A DNA stretch of 64,000 nt, taken from contig NZ_CP040018.1 in assembly GCF_005280255.1 (NCBI RefSeq), positions 3,286,001 to 3,350,000 on the forward strand. Reading direction: 5' to 3'. A program made the translations under genes and the position numbers. Every line of letters starts with the position of its first letter. The first letter of the stretch is position 1. This DNA comes from Arthrobacter sp. 24S4-2. Lineage in GTDB: Bacteria > Actinomycetota > Actinomycetes > Actinomycetales > Micrococcaceae. Shown in pieces: positions 8,145-16,147 of this stretch. The notes below the pieces were generated by a model. The model did not search any database and had not been told where the DNA came from. It saw nothing but the letters and a program-made list of their open reading frames with translations.

Positions 8145-9419
8145 TTAGCGCTCGTCGGCAAGGATCAGCTCCCGCGCGCCGGCTGCGGCCGCGCCCATTG
8201 ACTCCACCACGGTCCTGGTGCGCAACCGCGTGGCCGCATCGGCATCCGCACCGGCGCACGGCCCCTGCGGCGCGTCGGCAGCAACGGAACACCACCGGTA
8301 CGGCCCGCGGACGATCACGGATGGGACCCAGGCGAGGTCCGATGCCGCCCATTTTCCGGAGGCATCCTGGCTGAACTGTGCCCGGACCAGCATGCCCTCG
8401 TTGTTCACCACGTACCAGGGGGAAAGTTCCGTGACGCCGTTGCCCAGCCCGTAGGCAATCCACGTCCCTTTGTAGTTCTCGATGGGCAGCACCGAGTGGG
8501 TGTGGTGGCCGTAGACCATGGTGAACTCGCCGCTGTCCACCAGGGCGTGGGCAGTTTCCCGCTGCTGGGTGTTGGGAGCGCTGGCATATTCGTCCCCGGC
8601 GTGCATTACGCCGAGCACGATGTCCGCTCCGAGTGCCCTGGCTTTCCTTGCCTTGGCAATCATCGCGGCAGCGTCCAGCATGTCCACCTGCCAGTCGTAC
8701 TCGGGGTATTGCCCGTTCAGGCCGTAGGCGGCCTCGATCACGGCTACTTTGGCGGCCCCGGTCTGCAGCACCAGGATGCCCTGCGACTCCGCTTCAGTGC
8801 GGTAGGAGCCGGTGTGCTTCAGGCCGGCTGCGTCGAGGGCGTCGAGCGTGCGGACCAGTCCGGCTGTTCCGCGGTCGATGGTGTGGTTGCTGGCGGTGGT
8901 GCAGGCCTGGTACCCGACGGCTTTCGCTGCGGTGACGATCTGCGGCGGCACGTTGAAGGACGGGTAGGCCGAGAACGGGCCCTCGGGACCCGCTACCGGC
9001 GTCTCTTGGTGGCAGATGGCGAGGTCGCTCTTCTCAATGTAGGCCCGCTGGCCTTCCAGCAGCGGGCCGAAATCCAGCCCCGGCTTACCCGCCGCTTCGG
9101 CGTCCGCCCTGGCCTGGTCCCAGAGCTGGGCATGCACCAGCATGTCCCCCGTCACCAGAACCGAAGTGCACCGGACGGCGGGGCACGCGGGCCCCTTGCC
9201 GGGTGTCGGTTCCGGCGTGGGAGCCGGCACCGCTGTGGCAGTGGCCGACGGCGGAGCGGAGGCCGCCGTCGTACGCCCCGTTCCGGTGACCCGCCCGCCG
9301 GCGCCCTGTTCCGCGATCACACCGCACGACGAAACAGCGAGCAGGACCGCTGCTGCGGCGAACGCCGTGGCACGCCCTTTGCCAGGTGATTTTCGGTAGC
9401 GTCTGCGCAACTCCCCCAT
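8145..9419 (-). CDS. CapA/PgsA-type metallophosphatase-fold lipoprotein
   Basis: A protein of about 424 residues with a CapA (PGA_cap) domain, a calcineurin-like fold. The family was first linked to poly-gamma-glutamate capsule formation but is broader. The lipobox AVSSCG near residue 34 follows a hydrophobic stretch and predicts a lipid anchor. Then comes a Pro/Ala/Thr linker, then typical motifs: VTGDMLVHAQLWDQAR, CHQETPVAGPEGPFSAYPSF, TTASNHTIDRG and VMHAGDEYASAP. ATG 9419 has an AGGA 9 bp upstream and is preferred to TTG 9428. It lies just upstream of the adaptor operon on the same strand, with a gap of about 90 bp. Confidence 0.88.
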   Translation of the reverse strand: MGELRRRYRKSPGKGRATAFAAAAVLLAVSSCGVIAEQGAGGRVTGTGRTTAASAPPSATATAVPAPTPEPTPGKGPACPAVRCTSVLVTGDMLVHAQLWDQARADAEAAGKPGLDFGPLLEGQRAYIEKSDLAICHQETPVAGPEGPFSAYPSFNVPPQIVTAAKAVGYQACTTASNHTIDRGTAGLVRTLDALDAAGLKHTGSYRTEAESQGILVLQTGAAKVAVIEAAYGLNGQYPEYDWQVDMLDAAAMIAKARKARALGADIVLGVMHAGDEYASAPNTQQRETAHALVDSGEFTMVYGHHTHSVLPIENYKGTWIAYGLGNGVTELSPWYVVNNEGMLVRAQFSQDASGKWAASDLAWVPSVIVRGPYRWCSVAADAPQGPCAGADADAATRLRTRTVVESMGAAAAGARELILADER

Positions 9420-9502
9420 GACCGTCAATCCTACGGCGGACGATCCCTGAATCCCGCCAAATCACCATTGAGAACCACCCGGTTACATGAAAGTGTTGCT
9501 TC

Positions 9503-11515
9503 ATGACCAACCCCCTTCTGACTCCCAGCCCTTTGCCGTTTGGACTGCCCCCGTTTGCGGACATCGACGAGTCGCACTACGCCGAAGCGGTCCGCGCCGG
9601 CCTCGACGCGCACCTTGCCGAAATCCGGGCCATTGTGGACAACCCGGAACCGGCCGGCTTCGAAAACACCGCGCTGGCGATGGAGCGCGCCGGGCAGCTG
9701 CTGCAGCGCGCCGCGGCGTCGTTTTTCACGCTGGTGTCCGCTGACGCCTCGGATGGGATCCGGGCCCTGGAAACCGAACTGTCGCCTGAGTTCTCAGCCC
9801 ATCAGGACGCCATCTACATGAACCGGCGGCTGTTCGACCGGTTCGCAGCCATCGACACGGCCGGGCTCGACGAGGAATCCGGCAGGCTGGTGCAGGAGTA
9901 CCTCAAGGAATTCCGCCAGTCCGGCATCCAGCTGGATGATGACGGGCAGGAACGGCTCAGGGCGGTCAACGCCGAGCTGTCCCGGCTCGGAACGGATTTC
10001 GGCCAGCGCGTCAAGGAAGCCATGAAGACGTCCGCCCTGCTGGTGGACGACGCCGCTGAGCTGTCCGGACTGCCTGCCGACGACGTCGCCAGCTCCGCCG
10101 AGGCAGCCCGCGCCGCCGGCCACGACGGCAAGTTCCTGCTCACGCTCATTCAGCCGAGTAACCAGCCGGCCATGGCGGCACTGGAAGACAGGGACGTCCG
10201 GCGCCGCCTCTACCAGGCATCAATCAGCCGGGGCAGCAGCGGCGGAAGCCTGGACGTCCGGGACCTGGTGAAGTCCATGGTTGGGCTTCGGGCAGAGAAG
10301 GCCCGGCTCCTGGGCTTTGCCAACTACGCCGAGCTCACCGTTGACCGTCAGACGGCGCCCGATTTCGAAGCCGTGCAGAGCATGATGAACCGGCTGGCTC
10401 CGGCCGCGGTCCGGAACGCGGACGCCGAGGCGGCCGCCCTTGCCGAGATGGCCGGCCATCCCCTTGAGGCCTGGGACTGGGCCTTCTACTCCGCGAAGGT
10501 GCGGCGGGAGCGGTACAGCGTTGATGAGCAGGCCCTGCGCCCCTATTTCGAACTGGACCGGGTTCTTCGCGACGGCGTCTTCTTCGCCGCCACAGCCCTT
10601 TACGGTGTCACCTTCCACGAGCGGCCCGACCTCAACGGCTACCACCCGGACGTGCGGGTCTGGGAGGTCCGCAATAAGAACGGCTCCGGGCTGGGCCTGT
10701 TCCTGGGCGACTATTACGCCCGCGAATCCAAACGCGGCGGCGCCTGGATGAACTCGCTGGTGGACCAGTCCGCGCTCCTCGGCACGCAGCCGGTTGTGAT
10801 CAACAACCTGAACATTTCCAAGCCGCCGGCGGGCGAGCCGACACTGTTGACGCTGGACGAGCTCCGGACCGCGTTCCACGAATTCGGTCACGCCCTCCAC
10901 GGGCTGTTTTCCAATGTGACTTTTCCGCGGTTCTCCGGTACGGCCGTCCCGCGCGACTTCGTGGAATACCCGTCCCAGGTCAACGAAATGTGGATCATGT
11001 GGCCGGAGGTGCTGGCCAACTATGCCCGACACCACCTGACGGGCGAGCCGCTGCCGCAGGACGTCGTGGACAAGCTCAACGAATCCCAGCTCTGGGGCGA
11101 AGGCTTCGGTACCACGGAGTACCTCGGGGCCGCGCTCCTGGACCTTGCCTGGCATGTCCTGGACGGATCAGGCGTGCCGGAGGACGTGCTGGAGTTCGAG
11201 GCCAAGGCCCTGGCAGCGGCCGGCGTGGCGCACAGCCTCATCCCGCCGCGGTACCGGACCGGCTATTTCCAGCACATCTTCGCGGGCGACGGCTACGCCG
11301 CCGGCTACTACTCCTACATCTGGAGCGAGGTGCTGGACGCGGACACTGTCGAGTGGTTCAAGGAAAACGGCGGCCTCAGCCGGGCCAACGGTGACTTCTT
11401 CCGGGCCGAACTGCTCTCGCGCGGCAACAGCCGGGAGCCGCTGGATTCCTTCCGGGCCTTTCGAGGCCGTGACGCGCAGTTGGAGCCGCTGCTGAAACGC
11501 CGCGGCCTGGAATAG
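9503..11515 (+). CDS. dcp: M3-family metallopeptidase (peptidyl-dipeptidase Dcp-like)
   Basis: A 670-residue zinc peptidase of the thimet oligopeptidase/Dcp family. The zinc motif HEFGHALHGLF is near residue 457, with the third-ligand region further on (FVEYPSQVNEMW). The N-terminal start LPFGLPPFADIDESHY matches Dcp rather than OpdA/PepF. It cleaves dipeptides from the C-termini of oligopeptides in the cytoplasm and recycles peptides. It is transcribed divergently from the CapA gene and ends before a palindromic element and a terminator shared with pdxS. Confidence 0.93.
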   Translation: MTNPLLTPSPLPFGLPPFADIDESHYAEAVRAGLDAHLAEIRAIVDNPEPAGFENTALAMERAGQLLQRAAASFFTLVSADASDGIRALETELSPEFSAHQDAIYMNRRLFDRFAAIDTAGLDEESGRLVQEYLKEFRQSGIQLDDDGQERLRAVNAELSRLGTDFGQRVKEAMKTSALLVDDAAELSGLPADDVASSAEAARAAGHDGKFLLTLIQPSNQPAMAALEDRDVRRRLYQASISRGSSGGSLDVRDLVKSMVGLRAEKARLLGFANYAELTVDRQTAPDFEAVQSMMNRLAPAAVRNADAEAAALAEMAGHPLEAWDWAFYSAKVRRERYSVDEQALRPYFELDRVLRDGVFFAATALYGVTFHERPDLNGYHPDVRVWEVRNKNGSGLGLFLGDYYARESKRGGAWMNSLVDQSALLGTQPVVINNLNISKPPAGEPTLLTLDELRTAFHEFGHALHGLFSNVTFPRFSGTAVPRDFVEYPSQVNEMWIMWPEVLANYARHHLTGEPLPQDVVDKLNESQLWGEGFGTTEYLGAALLDLAWHVLDGSGVPEDVLEFEAKALAAAGVAHSLIPPRYRTGYFQHIFAGDGYAAGYYSYIWSEVLDADTVEWFKENGGLSRANGDFFRAELLSRGNSREPLDSFRAFRGRDAQLEPLLKRRGLE

Positions 11516-11531
11516 ACCAGGCCCCTGCCCT

Positions 11532-11615
11532 CCCAACTAACTCGCATTTAACGTCGTGAAAACGGACTTTCGCGACTTTCGTGACTTTCGCGACGTCAAA
11601 TGCCAGCCAGTTGGG
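11532..11615. repeat. REP-like imperfect inverted repeat enclosing three 9-bp direct repeats
   Basis: Two 25-bp arms (11532-11556 and 11591-11615) pair at 21 of 25 positions. Each carries a CCCAACT end and an ACGTCG inner end. The 34-bp centre contains three tandem copies of GACTTTCG(C/T), positions 11565-11591. It lies between the convergent dcp and pdxS genes, just before the hairpin terminator. Its size and structure resemble dispersed intergenic palindromes, but I did not see a second copy in this window. Confidence 0.65.
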
Positions 11616-11621
11616 GTTAAC

Positions 11622-11669
11622 GTACGACGCCGGCCGGTCACCTTGCGAGGTGACCGACCGGCGTCGTAC
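11622..11669 (-). terminator. Long-stem bidirectional terminator between dcp and pdxS
   Basis: An inverted repeat with a stem of about 22 bp, one internal mismatch and a GCG-centred loop. It lies between the converging dcp and pdxS stop codons and could serve both. It has no clear T-run on the minus side. Confidence 0.75.
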
Positions 11670-11683
11670 TGCTTTTGGAGCTG

Positions 11684-12610
11684 TTACCAGCCGCGCTCGG
11701 CGAGGCGGTGCGGCTGCGGGATTTCGTCGACGTTGATGCCCACCATGGCTTCGCCCAGGCCGCGGGAGGCCTTGGCGATCACGTCGGGGTCATCGAAGAA
11801 GGTGGTGGCCTTCACGACCGCGGCGGCACGCTGGGCCGGGTTGCCGGACTTGAAGATGCCCGAGCCGACGAACACGCCGTCAGCGCCAAGCTGCATCATC
11901 ATCGCAGCGTCGGCCGGGGTGGCGATGCCGCCCGCAGTGAAAAGGACCACGGGGAGCTTGCCGGCGGCAGCAACTTCCTTGACCAGTTCGTACGGGGCCT
12001 GCAGTTCCTTGGCCGCGACGTACAGCTCGTCCTCAGGGAGGGCGGCAAGCTTGGCAATCTCGGAACGGATCTGGCGCATGTGGCCGGTGGCGTTGGAGAC
12101 GTCCCCGGTCCCGGCCTCGCCCTTGGACCGGATCATGGCCGCGCCCTCGTTGATGCGGCGCAGCGCCTCACCAAGGTTGGTGGCGCCACAGACGAAGGGA
12201 ACCTTGAAGTTCCACTTGTCGATGTGGTTGACGTAGTCGGCCGGGGTCAGGACCTCGGACTCGTCAATGTAGTCCACGCCGAGGGACTGCAGGACCTGGG
12301 CTTCGACGAAGTGGCCGATCCGGGCCTTGGCCATGACCGGCACGGACACGGCAGCGATGATCGCATCGATCATGTCCGGATCGGACATGCGCGACACGCC
12401 GCCCTGGGCCCGGATATCGGCCGGAACGCGTTCCAGCGCCATCACGGCCACGGCACCGGCGTCTTCGGCGATGCGGGCCTGTTCGACGTTGACGACGTCC
12501 ATGATGACGCCGCCCTTGAGCATCTCTGCCATGCCGCGCTTGACGCGGTTGCTGCCCGTGACGCTGTTGGCGGACGAGCCGGCTTCGCTGCTTACATCAG
12601 GTGTAGACAC
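11684..12610 (-). CDS. pdxS: Pyridoxal 5'-phosphate synthase, lyase subunit PdxS
   Basis: A 308-residue PdxS (beta/alpha barrel) that makes pyridoxal phosphate from ribose 5-phosphate, glyceraldehyde 3-phosphate and ammonia. Catalytic lysines are visible in PVMAKARIGHFVEAQ and in MIRSKGEAGTGDVSNA (phosphate-binding loop). The start is GTG 12610, with AGGGG upstream. The partner glutaminase PdxT normally sits immediately downstream in actinobacteria, but here dcp converges on pdxS and no pdxT is present in the window. Ammonia must then come from a PdxT encoded elsewhere, or from free ammonium. Confidence 0.96.
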   Translation of the reverse strand: MSTPDVSSEAGSSANSVTGSNRVKRGMAEMLKGGVIMDVVNVEQARIAEDAGAVAVMALERVPADIRAQGGVSRMSDPDMIDAIIAAVSVPVMAKARIGHFVEAQVLQSLGVDYIDESEVLTPADYVNHIDKWNFKVPFVCGATNLGEALRRINEGAAMIRSKGEAGTGDVSNATGHMRQIRSEIAKLAALPEDELYVAAKELQAPYELVKEVAAAGKLPVVLFTAGGIATPADAAMMMQLGADGVFVGSGIFKSGNPAQRAAAVVKATTFFDDPDVIAKASRGLGEAMVGINVDEIPQPHRLAERGW

Positions 12611-12776
12611 AAAAACCCCTATGGGTAGCTAGATGTTACGTAGATCCGGTCTTTCGGTCCCGGCGCAGGCGGCGGCACAGACGGGAAAAGCCACGCCGCG
12701 CGCACACCGGATTACCGGATCCAATGACCAGGTACAGCTAATACTAGTCCCACGCTGCGACGCTGCTGAATTCGGG

Positions 12777-13400
12777 TTACCCCGCCAGTCCCGTCTCTTC
12801 GAGCGACTGCCGGTGCACGGTGGCAATCCGCTGAACCACCGTGATAAGGCTGGCGGCCGCAAGCAGGATGAGTGTCACCAGCAGCACCACGCTGGGCAGG
12901 CCGATCCCGGTGAATCCCGTGACCACCAGCACGGACACCAGGCGTTCCGCGCGCTCGGCGATGCCCACGTTGGCGTGGAAGCCAAGTGCCTCGGCCTTGG
13001 CCCGCGCATAGGAAACCACCATGCCGAGCACCAGGCATACGACGGCGGCGACGGCGATCGACCGGTCCGCACCTCCGGTGAAGTACCAGACGGCGAGGCC
13101 GGCAAACAAGGCGCCGTCGGCTACCCTGTCCAGCGTTGAATCCAGGAAGTTGCCCCAGCGGCCGCCGCGCTCCTGCATTCGCGCCATGATGCCGTCCAGG
13201 ACGTCAGAAAAGATGAAGGCGGTAATGAAGAGGGTGCCCCACCACAGCTGGCCCAGCGGGTAGAAGACGAGCGCGCCCACCACGACGCCGGCCGTGCCCA
13301 CGATTGTGATGGCGTCCGGTGAGACACCGATTTTCAGAAGCCAGCGCGCAAGAGGCGAGAACAGCGCGGTGAAAAACCCCCGGGCGTGCCGGTTAAGCAC
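12777..13400 (-). CDS. pgsA: CDP-alcohol phosphatidyltransferase (PgsA1-like)
   Basis: A 207-residue membrane enzyme with the complete CDP-alcohol phosphotransferase signature DG-x2-AR-x8-G-x3-D-x3-D (DGIMARMQERGGRWGNFLDS, then TLD). Several membrane segments are present. In mycobacteria the gene next to the HIT protein and thrS makes phosphatidylinositol phosphate from CDP-diacylglycerol and inositol phosphate, and that role is inferred here from context. GTG 13400 overlaps the HIT gene stop by 8 bp. The frame is open further upstream, but only as a shadow of the HIT gene. The acyltransferase and pimA genes that usually follow are missing before pdxS. Confidence 0.9.
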   Translation of the reverse strand: MLNRHARGFFTALFSPLARWLLKIGVSPDAITIVGTAGVVVGALVFYPLGQLWWGTLFITAFIFSDVLDGIMARMQERGGRWGNFLDSTLDRVADGALFAGLAVWYFTGGADRSIAVAAVVCLVLGMVVSYARAKAEALGFHANVGIAERAERLVSVLVVTGFTGIGLPSVVLLVTLILLAAASLITVVQRIATVHRQSLEETGLAG

Positions 13401-13983
13401 GTTCGTCCTCGGGCCAGGCCTCGGCGACCTGCTGGCGGACCTCGCCCAGCGTCTGCGTGATGGCTTTCGTCTGGGCGATGATGGGGAAGAAATTCCCGTC
13501 CCCGCCCCAGCGCGGGACAACGTGCTGGTGCAGATGGCCGGCAATCCCTGCCCCGCCCACCACGCCCTGGTTCATCCCGAGGTTGAAGCCTCCGGGATTG
13601 GACACCTTGCGCAGGACGCGCATGGCTGTCTGCGTCAGAGCGGCGAAATCAGCCGTTTCCTCCACGGTCAGGTCCGTGTAGTCCGGCACGTGACGGTAGG
13701 GGCAGATCAGCAGATGGCCCGGATTGTAGGGAAACAGGTTCAGCACCACATACGCGGTGCTCCCGCGGTGCACAATCAGGGAGTCCTCGTCGCTGCGCGC
13801 GGGCGCCACGCAGAAAGGGCAGTCGTCCTGGTTCTTGAACTGGTGCTGGCCGCCCTTGATGTAGGCCATGCGGTGCGGGGTCCACAGGCGCTGGAAAGCG
13901 TCCGGAACGCCGGCCAGACCGAAATCATCGGTCACGTCGCCGTCGCCCGGATAGTCTCCGCTGGCGCCTGTGGTCTCCTGCAC
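13393..13983 (-). CDS. HIT-domain protein (Ap4A phosphorylase-like)
   Basis: A histidine-triad nucleotide-binding protein of about 196 residues. The triad is HLHQHVVPRW (HxHxHxx) and there is a Cys pair DDCPFC typical of this actinobacterial subgroup. Family members hydrolyse or phosphorolyse dinucleoside polyphosphates. GTG 13983 has GGAAGGG at 8 bp and leaves a 22-bp gap to thrS. TTG 14037 is also in frame but would overlap thrS by 32 bp. It lies in the conserved order thrS-HIT-pgsA. Confidence 0.9.
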   Translation of the reverse strand: MQETTGASGDYPGDGDVTDDFGLAGVPDAFQRLWTPHRMAYIKGGQHQFKNQDDCPFCVAPARSDEDSLIVHRGSTAYVVLNLFPYNPGHLLICPYRHVPDYTDLTVEETADFAALTQTAMRVLRKVSNPGGFNLGMNQGVVGGAGIAGHLHQHVVPRWGGDGNFFPIIAQTKAITQTLGEVRQQVAEAWPEDERA

Positions 13984-14005
13984 GTCGTTTGCCCTTCCGT
14001 TTCCG

Positions 14006-16015
14006 CTAGCTGGTCCGGTTGCGGACGGCTTCGACAATCCTCTGGACGGCCTCGGCCACCGGCACGCCGTTGTCCTGGCTGCCGTCGCGGAAACGGAACG
14101 ACACCGCTCCGGCCTCGGCGTCCTCGCCGCCGGCGATCAGGACGAACGGGATCTTGTCCTTGCTGGCGGTGCGGATCTTCTTCGGGAAGCGGTCAGAACT
14201 GATGTCCACTTCGGCCCGGATGCCGGCGGCTTTGAGCTGGCCGACGACGTCGTACATGTAGTCGTTGAACGCTTCGGCCACCGGGATGCCCACCACCTGC
14301 ACGGGTGCCAGCCACGCCGGGAAGGCGCCGGCGTAGTGCTCGGTCAGTACACCCATGAACCGTTCCACGGAACCGAACAGGGCGCGGTGGATCATCACCG
14401 GACGCTGGCGGGTGCCGTCGGCGGCCTGGAACTCTAGTTCGAAGCGCTCGGGCAGGTTGAAGTCCAGCTGGATCGTGGACATCTGCCAGGTGCGGCCGAG
14501 TGCGTCCTTTGCCTGGACGGAGATCTTGGGGCCGTAGAACGCGGCTCCGCCCGGATCCGGGATGAGCGCCAGCCCGGAGGCTTCGGCCACCTCGGCGAGG
14601 GTGCGGGTGGCTTCTTCCCAGGTGGCGTCGTCGCCCACGAACTTGTCTTCGTTCTTGGTGGAGAGTTCCAGGTAGAAATCGTCCAGGCCATAGTCCTTCA
14701 GCAGGCCCAGCACGAAGTTCAGCGTGGTGGTGAGCTCGTCCTTCATTTGCTCGCGGGTGCAGTAGATGTGTGCGTCGTCCTGTGTCATGCCGCGGACGCG
14801 GGTCAGGCCGTGCACCACGCCGGACTTTTCGTACCGGTAGACCGAACCGAATTCAAAGAGCCGCAGGGGCAGTTCGCGGTAGGAGCGGCCACGCGAGCGG
14901 AAGATCAGGTTGTGCATGGGGCAGTTCATCGGCTTCAGGTAATAGTCCTGGCCGGGCTTGCGCACGGTGCCGTCCTCGTTCAGTTCCGCGTCGATGTGCA
15001 TCGCCGGGAACATGCCCTCCTTGTACCAGTCCAGGTGGCCCGAGAGCTCGTAGAGGTGCCCCTTGGTGATGTGCGGGGTGTAGACGAACTCATAGCCGGC
15101 GTCCACGTGGCGCTGGCGGGAGTAGTCCTCCATGGCCTTGCGGATGATGCCGCCCTTGGGGTGGAACACCGGCAGGCCGGAGCCCAGCTCGTCCGGGAAG
15201 GAGAACAGGTCCAGCTCGGCGCCCAGCTTGCGGTGGTCGCGGCGTTCGGCCTCGGCAATGCGCTCCTGGTAGGCCTTGAGGGCATCCTTGGTGGGCCAGG
15301 CTGTGCCGTAGATGCGCTGCAGCTGCTGGTTGTTCTGGTTGCCCAGCCAGTAGGCGGCCGAGGACCTGGTCAGGGCGAAGGCGTTGGAGATCAGCTTGGT
15401 GTTGGGCAGGTGCGGGCCGCGGCACAGGTCGCACCAGACGCTGTCCCCGCTCTTCCGGTCAACGTTGTCGTAAATGGTGATGTCCCCGGCGCCGACCTCG
15501 ACATTGACGCCTTCTCCGGCGTCGGCGGCGTTGTTCTTCTTGCCCAGCAGTTCGATCTTGTAGGGCTCGTTCTTCATGGCTTCGCGGGCCTCATCCTCGG
15601 ACACCACGCGGCGGACGAACTTCTGGTTCTGGTTGATGATCTTGAGCATCATCTTTTCCAGGGTCTTCAGGTCTTCGGGGGTAAACGGCTCCTCGACGTC
15701 GAAGTCGAAGTAGAAGCCGTCGGTGATGTAGGGGCCGATGCCGAGCTTGGCGTCGGGGCGCAGCTGCTGCACGGCCTGGGCCATGACGTGGGCAGTGGAG
15801 TGGCGCAGGACGTTGAGGCCGTCCGGGGAATCGATGGTGACGCCTTCGATGTCCGCGCCCTCGGGGAGCGGCTGGTCGAGGTCTTTCAGTTCGCCGTTTA
15901 CACGGGCCACAACGACGTCGCGGCGCTCAAAAAAGAGTTCCGCGCCGGTTGTCCCGGTAGTCACCTTGGTCTCTTCGCCGTCGACGATGAGGGTGATCTT
16001 CTGGGCATCTGACAC
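14006..16015 (-). CDS. thrS: Threonyl-tRNA synthetase
   Basis: A 669-residue class II synthetase. Domains in order are: TGS near the N-terminus (TTGTTGAELF region), the tRNA SAD editing domain (HSTAHVMAQAV with the HxxxH motif), the catalytic core with motif 2 (LPLRLFEFGSVYRYEKSG) and motif 3 (PVMIHRALFGSVERFMGVL), and the anticodon-binding domain (PVQVVGIPVAEAFNDY). GTG 16015 is preceded by AGGAG at about 7-8 bp. It is the first gene of the thrS-HIT-pgsA unit. No T-box leader is recognisable in the 130 bp upstream. Confidence 0.98.
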   Translation of the reverse strand: MSDAQKITLIVDGEETKVTTGTTGAELFFERRDVVVARVNGELKDLDQPLPEGADIEGVTIDSPDGLNVLRHSTAHVMAQAVQQLRPDAKLGIGPYITDGFYFDFDVEEPFTPEDLKTLEKMMLKIINQNQKFVRRVVSEDEAREAMKNEPYKIELLGKKNNAADAGEGVNVEVGAGDITIYDNVDRKSGDSVWCDLCRGPHLPNTKLISNAFALTRSSAAYWLGNQNNQQLQRIYGTAWPTKDALKAYQERIAEAERRDHRKLGAELDLFSFPDELGSGLPVFHPKGGIIRKAMEDYSRQRHVDAGYEFVYTPHITKGHLYELSGHLDWYKEGMFPAMHIDAELNEDGTVRKPGQDYYLKPMNCPMHNLIFRSRGRSYRELPLRLFEFGSVYRYEKSGVVHGLTRVRGMTQDDAHIYCTREQMKDELTTTLNFVLGLLKDYGLDDFYLELSTKNEDKFVGDDATWEEATRTLAEVAEASGLALIPDPGGAAFYGPKISVQAKDALGRTWQMSTIQLDFNLPERFELEFQAADGTRQRPVMIHRALFGSVERFMGVLTEHYAGAFPAWLAPVQVVGIPVAEAFNDYMYDVVGQLKAAGIRAEVDISSDRFPKKIRTASKDKIPFVLIAGGEDAEAGAVSFRFRDGSQDNGVPVAEAVQRIVEAVRNRTS

Positions 16016-16147
16016 GGGTGTCTCCTATTCAAAGTTAAGGCTTCGTAGCTTGTGGCGTACGGGGACCACAGCCAGCCTCGTCCATGCTATCTGTTGGGAG
16101 ATAGGGCCACCAAAGCGGCACGGCGGGCGAACCGGTCCGGGTGCCCG

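Noticed and set aside
4964..9419. A novel defence or secretion island
   Set aside because: The adaptor, ATPase, permease and CapA genes are all known families in an ordinary arrangement, with no toxin, nuclease or immunity gene nearby.
16016..16147. T-box leader for thrS
   Set aside because: No specifier loop or T-box core sequence is visible in the short upstream region.
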